From NCBI GenBank assembly GCA_019096065.1, contig JAGUCH010000005.1, positions 1,736,001-1,800,000 of the forward strand: DNA of 64,000 nucleotides, written 5' to 3'. The notes under the pieces were generated by a model. It did not search any database, was not told the DNA's origin, and saw only the letters and a program-made list of their open reading frames with translations. Position numbers and translations under genes: made by a program. The DNA is from Paracyclopina nana (taxonomy: Eukaryota > Arthropoda > Copepoda > Cyclopoida > Cyclopettidae). Positions 23,806 through 33,100 of the stretch are shown here, piece by piece (the first letter of the stretch is position 1; each line of letters opens with the position of its first letter).

Positions 23806-24050
23806 TGTTCTGACAGGACTTAATCCTCCAGAGATGATAGTAATAAAGATGATCACGATGAATAAAAATAAGACTTCTTCATAATTCTAGTACGTGTATT
23901 ATTCTCACATTTTGGCGGTATATATACTGAGATAGAGACAACTGACAGGAGACACAACAGCAGTAATCATAACAGCAATTAAGTACTTTACAAGGTAATT
24001 ATCACGGTTGCAGGCGCAGCGTAAAGGGCCGACGGCCACTGGCCATTACA
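23806..24050 (-). repeat. 3' LTR of the BEL/Pao element
   Basis: Starts TGTAATGG and ends GTCAGAACA on the minus strand. A TATATATA box lies at 23919-23926, about 185 bp upstream of the GPCR start and in the GPCR's transcriptional direction. Confidence 0.96.
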
Positions 24051-27000
24051 GCAGCCCCTCCACGATCGAGACTGATGAAGGGGTGAAGGGCACAGGGCGA
24101 TCGTTCAGGTTTCGGCCCTTGACATCGGCGACTAGATCGAGAATGACTTGACCCTCTCCATCCTCTAGCAGGTCCAGACCTACTCCGTCATGAAGGTAGA
24201 AGAGTTTGTGGTGCAGTAGACTATAGACCGCAAACTTCTCCCTCAGAGCTAACCAGTTCTCCGTCGCGTGCTGAGCCTTAGAGTGGCCCAGATCTTGGCA
24301 TAAGTCGCAACGTTCGAGCATTTTGTCGCATACTTCGACGAGGTGATCGGTGGAATTGCAGTAAATGCACCGCAAGAGCCAGGATGAGCACTCTCCCGAG
24401 TCAGAGGAGTGTTCAGCACTTCCACACCGATTGCAAATGTGAGGGTTATATTGGCCGGGCCTCAACAAACTCTTGAACAAGTCCTTGTAGTTGAGCGACT
24501 TCAGAGGCGAGCCAACATACGACAAGAAATCGGCAATTGCATTCTTTTTCAGCCCAAACAAGTCCAGGGAGTAAGGCAGCCCCCGAAGCACGAACTTTCT
24601 CACTACAGCACCCTCGTTGATGGATCCGGCGGCGTTGGGCAATAGGTTAAACCACTGAGGTTTAAGGGGTAAGCCGTCGGCTGTCATGTTCTTCGTGTAG
24701 AAGTCATGCTTTCCAAAGGGCCGACGGTCTGAATCAGTGGCAGCCACATGGCAGATTCCAGGCCGATTTCTGACAAGATCCATGCCGAAGTGGACGAAGC
24801 GCAGGCAGTCAGCTCTAGTGTCATACTTTTGCAGCTCCATAAAACGAGTGCCATAGGCGAAGCTGACAGCGATAGGCAAGGTTCCAAGTGTCCAAGCGTA
24901 GAGTTGGAGTCGCCAGTTCCACTTCTCAAAAGGAAGGCTGGAGTCATCTTCTTCCGGATTGATGACTAAGAGATCGTCGATCTTGGGTCTCTCTTTTAGC
25001 TGCTTGGAGCGTAGGCGATGTTCCACGAAGGGCACCGTCGGTGAATCCAACTGAGCTGCAGCAAAAGTGACTCCTCCTTGCATCTCAGAGGCAGCTACCC
25101 CAGGCTGGGGAAACAGCAGCATGGAGAGGAGTGTGGCATCGACGCGATTAGTGATCTCAATCCCCATATGTTCATAACGCTTCTCGTCATGTATGGAGAA
25201 CTGAACCTTGCGTATTCGAGGATCTTCCAACATTTTTACCACTTCGTCGGGAATGGCTGCACCTCGGGCATTGGTGCCTTGACCTCCATATAAGGCTCTC
25301 ACCAAGAGCATGATCCCGACGGGAGCAAACACCAGGAAGTAGGTGAAAGCTCCTTTGCGCCGTAGGCTTCCACTGGGATAACCAGCCTTTCGAAGGGCAG
25401 CGTCGGTCCAATTCAAAAAGGCCGTTGCACACATGGCGTGTCTTCTGACAGAGTTGAAGAACCCGCCGTTCTCGAGACGAGCCTTAACTTCAGCCCAGGC
25501 GCCGTCTCTATCAAGGACAACGAAGTCTCGTCGACCATCCTTGACACGATTGTCCCAAGGTCCTGCTCCCATCTGGAGATCACACAAGGCACGACCGAGC
25601 TCATAGACGAGGTGGCGATCAATCACATCGCCATGGAAGAGTCGATCATCAGGCAATTCAGCAAAATTGTTCATCAGGCAGCCCAACTTGCTGCACAAGG
25701 GCACAGGCCTGTAGCCTTTGAAGATGGCCAGGGCTTGGCGGCAGTGAGGCACTTTGTTGTGGACGGCCTTGCTCACAGGAGCCTTGATCAGCTGCTGAGA
25801 GATAGGAGCGTTGTGCGTGTAGTCAGCTAGGGTCTCTAGAGCCCCTCCTCGAGCCGCCAAGTTGGGGTCCTTGTTCAACTCAGTCCAGTAGCCGGCCACC
25901 CAAGGTGGCAGCGGGTCGTTGCAAATTCTAGGCAAGGCCCTGACAATGGCCGCGCGATCAGCCTGTCCAGAAGCTGCAAGGCGATCAGCGCGATTCACAA
26001 GTTGCCTGGAGTGCACTCGTTCCAACACTTTGGTGAGCCCAGTCAGGGTAGACGCCGCCAAGGCCTTCCTTTCATCACTAAGAGTCTTGAGAGTGAATGG
26101 CTTCACTCCTTGCACGATGCACTCCTCCAAGTACCTCCTATAGATGGCATACAAGTCTGGCTGCACGATCTGAAGCACTTTTGCCGGAGGCACACCGGAT
26201 TCCAGCAGCCCGAGCCGATACATGTCCTTGTCGAGGGCGACGTAGGCGTCATGCAGTCGATCGGCTCGACTGCGCTGATCACGAGGCACTGAGGGTCCGT
26301 AGGAGGTTGAGTGCCCCAAGCACAACAAACTGCCGTCGGCAAAGCAGTCCAGAAGCTCAGGTCCACGCAGCTTCGCCAGCTCATCCTTAAATCGGGCCAA
26401 CGAGGCCCCAGCAGCCTCGGCCGAGAGTCTTCTTTCTTGGTCGAGAGCCCGCCGTCGGCGGGGATCGTCCTCAGGGACGATAGGCAAGTCTGGAAAAGGT
26501 AGAAATATTAGTGGCGGTTCTTCAGTGAAGACTGGTTCCTCCCGAGGCAGGGTGACTTGGAAGGAAACCTCCTCATCGTCGCTAGTGTTGTAGTCCACTA
26601 GGCGAGGTCTCTTGGATGCGTAGACTTGATGAGGCTGTGGCGATACGATGGGGTTAGGCTCGCTATCAGAATCGAGGTTTTCGTCACAATGGATTCTCAG
26701 TTCTGGTGAGGACAGGATTTGGTAGGCATCACAAATTACAGGATCTCGGTCAGGGGAGAGTTCTCGTGATGATCCTTGTGGTCGGCGGGAGGACGATTCT
26801 CTGACTCTCTTACCTCGAACTTTGCTCGGGTCGCTCATTTTTTCTTCAAATTTGGCCGCACGTCTTGGCACGAGGAACGTTGTTGACAAACTGACGCTTC
26901 CAAACTTCCGCGTCACCTGTAGGGGCGATGCGAAAACGACGCGCACAGTCAGCCAGGAGCAGCCCATTCCGCCCGATGGATCACGTGAACAGCAGATGAT

Positions 27001-27168
27001 CGGCATTTCGGGAAGTACTCTCGCGCGTCTTTTTCTGAACGCCCCCGAGTTTGTAAACATAAACAACTTGGAGACTAGCAGTGGAGGCCGTCTCGTCGAG
27101 ACGACCTCAGAATGACGAGTTATTGTTCTAGGTTCAATGAATTGGCGATTTCTCTTAATCGCGACCAC
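24046..27168 (-). CDS. Second ORF of the BEL/Pao element, zinc-knuckle protein of unknown function
   Basis: The frame is open for 1040 codons and overlaps the gag-pol stop. The first 110 codons look like translated non-coding sequence. The likely start is the ATG at 26838-26836 (AAAAAATGAGC context), giving 930 residues and a 281-base gap after gag-pol. The N-terminus is Ser/Arg-rich and basic (VRGKRVRESSSRR), then acidic. The middle is a long globular part I do not recognise. Near the C-terminus three zinc-knuckle-like motifs lie at about 24267-24440: CNRCGSAEH...C (C-x2-C-x4-H-x6-C), CIYCNSTDHLVEVC (canonical CCHC) and CDLCQDLGHSKAQH (CCHH). It sits where env-like genes occur in some BEL elements, but has no signal peptide and at most one hydrophobic stretch, so it is not a typical envelope. 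Nucleic-acid binding is inferred. The stop TAA lies inside the 3' LTR. Confidence 0.8.
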   Translation of the reverse strand: MVAIKRNRQFIEPRTITRHSEVVSTRRPPLLVSKLFMFTNSGAFRKRRARVLPEMPIICCSRDPSGGMGCSWLTVRVVFASPLQVTRKFGSVSLSTTFLVPRRAAKFEEKMSDPSKVRGKRVRESSSRRPQGSSRELSPDRDPVICDAYQILSSPELRIHCDENLDSDSEPNPIVSPQPHQVYASKRPRLVDYNTSDDEEVSFQVTLPREEPVFTEEPPLIFLPFPDLPIVPEDDPRRRRALDQERRLSAEAAGASLARFKDELAKLRGPELLDCFADGSLLCLGHSTSYGPSVPRDQRSRADRLHDAYVALDKDMYRLGLLESGVPPAKVLQIVQPDLYAIYRRYLEECIVQGVKPFTLKTLSDERKALAASTLTGLTKVLERVHSRQLVNRADRLAASGQADRAAIVRALPRICNDPLPPWVAGYWTELNKDPNLAARGGALETLADYTHNAPISQQLIKAPVSKAVHNKVPHCRQALAIFKGYRPVPLCSKLGCLMNNFAELPDDRLFHGDVIDRHLVYELGRALCDLQMGAGPWDNRVKDGRRDFVVLDRDGAWAEVKARLENGGFFNSVRRHAMCATAFLNWTDAALRKAGYPSGSLRRKGAFTYFLVFAPVGIMLLVRALYGGQGTNARGAAIPDEVVKMLEDPRIRKVQFSIHDEKRYEHMGIEITNRVDATLLSMLLFPQPGVAASEMQGGVTFAAAQLDSPTVPFVEHRLRSKQLKERPKIDDLLVINPEEDDSSLPFEKWNWRLQLYAWTLGTLPIAVSFAYGTRFMELQKYDTRADCLRFVHFGMDLVRNRPGICHVAATDSDRRPFGKHDFYTKNMTADGLPLKPQWFNLLPNAAGSINEGAVVRKFVLRGLPYSLDLFGLKKNAIADFLSYVGSPLKSLNYKDLFKSLLRPGQYNPHICNRCGSAEHSSDSGECSSWLLRCIYCNSTDHLVEVCDKMLERCDLCQDLGHSKAQHATENWLALREKFAVYSLLHHKLFYLHDGVGLDLLEDGEGQVILDLVADVKGRNLNDRPVPFTPSSVSIVEGLL
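24055..24062 (-). promoter_or_regulatory. Possible polypurine tract of the BEL/Pao element
   Basis: GGAGGGG-type purine run on the minus strand, a few bases before the 3' LTR, inside the last codons of the second ORF. It is short and assigned by position only. Confidence 0.35.
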
Positions 27169-30100
27169 CCACTGTCCGATGATAGTAAATCTGGTTCTCG
27201 GCCCAACGGCTCCGCTCCATTGGGCCCGCTGGCTAAAAAATGGTCCAGAGCAGACTGCTCAGTGATCCATTGAAGTGGAACCAGCCATTGGGCTCCCCTC
27301 TCGAAGCACTTGGGACGATTATTATAAGGATCGATTATTCTTACCCAAGCTCGATGAACTACACCGTCGACGTCCTTCTTTACTTTTTCTATGATTCCTA
27401 AGGGCCACTCGTCTCGTTTCACGTAGTATTTTTTGTCTAACACAGCCACCACATCACTCTCTTCCAGATTCTTCCGGTGGTTTTTCCATTTTGACAGGCG
27501 ACGCAACTCTAGGGACAGCTCTCCAGCAAAAACATCCCACAATCCTTGAATTCTTCCGTCCAGCTGCGCAAGGCACTTCGAGTAGTCAACAGTTTCAGAG
27601 ATTGGCACCGACGGTACCAGCTGACCCGGAGGTCCAGAGGTCAGGAAATGCGAAGGAGTGATATAGTAGTCCTCTATCGTGCCCAGTGGCCTGGAGTTCA
27701 CCAAGGATTCAGATTTTACAACTGCGGTGATGAATTCTTCCAGAGTGGCTTCTTCTCGCCTGAACACCCTGTGCAGGGCTTTCTTCCAAGACTTGACCGC
27801 TGCTTCAGCGGCACCGTTGAAGTGCGGGGCTCTGGGGGGGCTAAAAGTCCAGCTCACTACCCCTATCTCCGTGGCGCTTCGTCGAAGGCGATCCCAGTCA
27901 AGGGAAAGCAAGTTGGCAACGAACCGATGGTAACCTGGATCTGCAGCGATCCTGTTCCTGACGCCTCTGAAATTGGTTCCGTGATCGGATCGAATGTGTT
28001 TTGGGCAGCCTCTCCTAGCCACAAAACGCTCGAGTCCTCTCCACAAGGCATCAGCGGTAAGGTTTTCTAAAACTTCGGTATGAATTGCTTTTATATGTAG
28101 GCAGACAATGATGAGGATGTGCCTTTCTACAAGACTTCGGCGACACTTGACTACAAAGGGGCCTGCCAAATCCATGGAGACATACTTGAAAGGCAACAGA
28201 TCAGTCAACGGAATCGCATGAGCAGGTAAAATTCCCATGTGCGGTGGCAGTTCTACCAGACGTTTTCTGACACACTTTGAACATTTTTTCAAAATGCTCT
28301 CCATATGTTTTCTGGCGTTGGTCATCCACACCGTCTCTTGAGCCTTGACTAAATACTGAGTTCGACTGAGCCCGTGGCCCATCCGTTGATGTAACTCCTG
28401 CAGGTATAGCATTCCCAAAGACTTTGGGGGTAAGATTAAATTCATCTTCCCAATCCAGCTAGCCTTGGAGGCTATCAACCTCCCCTTATGCCTCAGCTCC
28501 CCGTGAGGACCTATGGTGGGATCAAGTGGTGCTAGCTTGGATCCTTTCTTCCACTCTCGACGAGAATAAAGATAATCTAGGTCTTCTTTATAAGCTGATC
28601 TCTGATGATAAACTACCAGTTTCATTTCAGCTAGATATGCCTCAGCCTCCGTGAGCTCAGGGCCAACTCGATTTCTAAGTTTCTCCCTGGTGAGTTTGAC
28701 AAAGCGGAGTACGTAAGCGAAAACTCTAACGGCCTTACCGTAGTGGCTGAATCTGCGAATATCCAAGGGGCATTCGTGGTCGCACATTTTCCAGATGTCT
28801 GCAACGTAATCAGCTGGAGTCAAGTGTTGAGGAACGAAATTCATCCCGATGGCCAGCGCCATCACTATGTGGTCCTCTACAGCCTTGCTCTCTCTCTCGG
28901 TCATGCAGCCTTGCACTACAAGGGTGGTGTCTCTTCTATGAGCTTCCACAGCTTCGACGAAGTTTACAACTCGAGGGGTGATCTCGCCAGCCTTGAAGTC
29001 CTTGGGGAAGAATTTCTTGGCCTTTTTGAGAGCGGTTCGCTTCACTTGCTCCTTGGTAAGCTTATCTGCTTGGATTTTTAGATAGTCGAAGGCTAAGTCG
29101 TCATCGCTGACTTCTATTTTCATTTTAGGCCATTCTGACTCTTCGAGTTGTAAGAACTGCGGTCCTTCTATCCATATGTCGCAGTCTGCCAACTCAGTCA
29201 CTGTCATCCCTCGAGTGGGTTTGTCTGATGGGTTCTGACTTCCAGGCACATGTCTCCATGTGTTGGCCTTGGTTTTCTGATAGATGTCAGTGACTCGTCG
29301 AGCCACCCAGCCTTTCCAGGCATGAGCGGGTTTGGAGATCCAGGTTAGGGCAGTGGAAGAGTCTGTCCAGATGTAAAACTTGTTCACTTCGTGGAACTCA
29401 CTTCTGACTGAGTCCAACAGTCTGGAGCCAATGACACACGAGGTCAGCTCCTTTTCAGGCATCGACCTATTCTCTGACAGAGACGCAAGCTTCTTCCTGG
29501 AGCACATGATGGTGGACAGGCTACGGCCTCCAAGCTCTCGAGCCACGTAATAAGAGACAGCTGCATGGCCAGATTCTGATGCATCTGTAAAGAGATGGAT
29601 CTCGTTGTCTCTCCCGATCCTCCTGGAGAACGGCCTCGGAATCCTTATGGCCTCCAATCGAGCAAGGTCGGCCACGTAAGCTTTCCATTTCTCCATGACA
29701 TCAGATAGCTCTCGGCTCTCAAACATTTCCAGGCAGGTGTCCCAGTCTATCTTGTAGATGGGTCTGAGGGCTACAACTCTTTGGATAAGAAGCTTTGGAA
29801 CTACCGTGACAGGGTCCAGCAGTCCCAATGGATCGTACAAAGAAGGTGTATACTTGGACATGATCCTTAATGTCAACGGCAAACCTTCATAGGGTTCATA
29901 GGAAGGAGCTCTAAAGACTATCTGGTCCGCTACAGTGTCAATGTACATTCCCAAGGCCTTGGTGACAGGATCTCCTTCGGATTCCAAGCTGAGTCCGACC
30001 AGGCGGCAGTCTTCTGGGATATCAGCTAAGACTTCAGGATGTGAGCTGCCCCATTTTCTGAATGGAAGACTTCCCAACGCTCCCAGTTCCTTCAATTGTC

Positions 30101-33100
30101 TCACGGCCTCCTTGGCCTCGTCGAGGTCAGGCAAGGAGGCACAGACGTCGTCAACGTACAGGGATTCATTCAACACCTTGTGTGCCACAGGGTAAGTTTC
30201 TTTATGTAAATCTGCCAAGTACCTCACTCCGAAGGCTGCCATGAAGGGGGCAGAAGTGGTGCCAAATAGTACACTGTTGGCTTCATAGTATTGCTCTTGC
30301 CAGTAGAATCGATGATACTTCCTGTCTTCTTCATGCAGTCCAAACTGTAAAAACATTTTTGAGATGTCGGAAATAATTAAAACAGGATGTTTTCGAGCGT
30401 TAAGTAAGATGTAAAAGATATCTTTCTGCAGTTTTGGGCCGGAAAGCAGAGCGTCATTGAGGGACTTCCCGTTGTGTTCTCTTGATCCGTCGAACACTGG
30501 CCTGACAGGCATGGATGGCTTGTCCTTCCTCGTTACCAGCAGCCAGTCCAGGAAATACCCAAAACGAATGATGTCTACTTCTGGATCAAGTACTCTCACA
30601 AAGCCTTGTTCTAGCCACTCTTTGAGTTCCTCAGTAGCCTTTTGATGCGCCAAGGGTTGTCTCAGTTTGAGCTTCTTCTCCAGTCTTGAGGTGCTGCGAA
30701 CCACGTCGTCGACGTTGCAGATAAAGTTGGGTTCTCCTTCACGCCACGGGCTCTTGACATGGATCCTCCCATTGTCATCAATAAAGATAGAGCTGGCAAC
30801 TATATCCAAGGCTCTCTTCTCGTTCATGCTGAAGAGCTTTTCCATATTGGGTTGATCCACTATTCCCACTGAGTCCAACTCCCAGAGCTTCCTCAATAAT
30901 TCTTCAGGAGGAGGAGCAGTGACCAGCCCGCACTCCCTGCACGCCTCCGTCGGATCTTCCAGGAGATCTCCAGTCACAAAGTTCACTTGTCTTAATCTCG
31001 GGCCGTTAATTATGTTAGCGTCAGGATCAGAATAGATGACTACCCTGCCCAACAGGGTGTCTTTGACGTAAGGCTCCCCCTCCTTGTGGTGGACCACGTT
31101 GGTGGCTTCCATGAGCAAATATTGATCGATGCCTATAAGGATTTGAGGGGGATTATTGGTCTTATACGTTGGCAGTTCCAATTCAGTCAGAAATTTGAAC
31201 TTCTGTTTAAGTTGATCCATAGGTGGAGTCTTCATGGTGGACGGCAGCCTTGGAAGTGTATTCACGCTGATGTCCCAGTGCTGCCCCATGCAGGGCGAGA
31301 AGACTCTGAGCTCTACTAGTTGGCTAGGCACATAGGTGTCGGTGGCGATCGTCCGGAGAATCTGGTCCGAGGCAACTCCTTGTAGCCCTAGTCTGGTAGC
31401 CAAATCCTCAGTGATCAACGATAGCTCGGACCCACTATCCAGGAAGGCGTTAACCTCCCACCAAGCACCAGGAACGCAGGGATTGGCTACTTTGATGGGT
31501 AGCACGCCGAAGGCCAATATTGGCGACTTTTGAACTAATCCAACTGTCTTGACAGTAGATTTCAGTCCTGCAGCGGCGCTACTAAGTTGATTCAGGCCTT
31601 GTGAAGGCCCCGACGGGGTTTGAGGCTGTGGCCCCTCCTTGGCCTCAGCCCTATTGACGTTCCTCATGCTCCAGGCCCCGTGTAAACAGGAGTGGTGAGA
31701 TCTGCTCTGACAATGACGGCAGGTCCAAGCCCTAGTGCACGTTGCTAACTTGTGAGCTCCCAAAAGGCATCTAAAACATGCTTCATGAGCCAGCGCAGTT
31801 TGCAGTCTTTGGTCTCCTCTCAATGCCATGAACTTTGCACACTGAAACAGCTTGTGGTTGTCTTTGCAGTGCGGGCACATGCTGAACAACTTGGGATCCT
31901 CTGAAGTAATGTTGAAGATGTGTGCAGCTTCTTGTTCTGTTGCACCAGTGTCAAAAGCGTCAATGTACTCGTCTGGTTCAGGTAGCTCCCAAAACTCTTC
32001 TTCCATCACTCCGACTCCCAGACCCAGACGAGGTTGGAATCTCCCCCTAGCATTACCAGGGAGTTTCGGCTTGACAGGGTTTGGATCTTCGGCGGCAAGC
32101 TCATCAACAAGACCGTCGGTCTTGCTGACATCCTCAAAGTGTTGGTGTGCTTGAGCTCTCGCCCAGTGTTCAAAGTGGTCCTGAGTCAGCACATCGATCC
32201 TGGAAGCAGTCAAGTAGCTCCGCACCGAATTAGTAGTTGCCTTGGTCATACGGAGCAAGTCCATTATAAAATGATCATACGCACCAGCATCGACGATGGG
32301 ATCACCGAATATAAGCCGAAGTTGTTGGTACATCAGCCTTACCTCGGATCTGGCCTTCATAACTGTAGCTGGCTTGTACACGTCCAGCACTGGTAGCTTT
32401 TTCAGCTTGGAAGTGATGCACTGTAATTGTCTGGCCAAATTGCCATAGTCGTCGTCCAAGGCGGCCAGAGCAGACAAGTAACCTGAATAATCTTTTCGAT
32501 AGCCATTCACTAAATCAAAAGCTGGTCCTCCAGCAGTTTGTTTGAGCAGCCTTCCCCACTTTTCTTGCAAGCTCAGAGTAACGTTGTCGTGAACAAAGCT
32601 CTTGAACTGCTCCTTAAAGTGGAAGTATTCTAGGATGTTGTTACCACTGAACTTGGGAAGTTCTAGATGATCGAGCTTGACACTTGGCCCTCTAATATAT
32701 CCAGAATAGTGCATGCCGTCATAAGAACCAAAACTGGCAACAGGAGGCGCCATCATTCCTGTGGCATACTGGGGTGGTTGAGGTTGGCCGTCGGCCAGGT
32801 AGGCAGGTGGTGCAATGTGAGGTCCAGCGGGTGGGTTGGTAGCTGTACCGGGACCCCATCCGGCCTGTCCCACTCCTTGGGGGGCAACTTGTCCGCCCCA
32901 CCCAGCAGCTTGATTACCAAAAGTGGTGGCCATCGGCCTGAAGACAGGAGGAGGATTAATATAGTTAGAGGGAAAGCAGTTACCGGGGTTGAAGGAAGGT
33001 TGTGAACCCAGCCTACTATTGGGCTTGATGAACTCTCCAGCAACTGGTCCCCAGGGATGCAAATTTCCAGGTGTTGCACCGGGGAGAGAGCTCTGCCCCT

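Noticed and set aside
23743..23856. GPCR translation start inside the LTR
   Set aside because: The frame stays open into the LTR, but that part is retrotransposon sequence. A strong acceptor just before the ATG at 23736 gives a better start.
23236..23884. Long plus-strand frames opposite GPCR exon 1
   Set aside because: Antisense shadows of a clear seven-transmembrane coding exon.
24046..26838. Envelope gene in the BEL/Pao element
   Set aside because: No signal peptide, no terminal membrane anchor and no fusion-protein pattern; zinc knuckles point elsewhere.
26839..27168. N-terminal 110 codons of the second BEL/Pao frame as real protein
   Set aside because: They overlap the end of gag-pol, have an unprotein-like composition, and precede a well-placed ATG at 26838.
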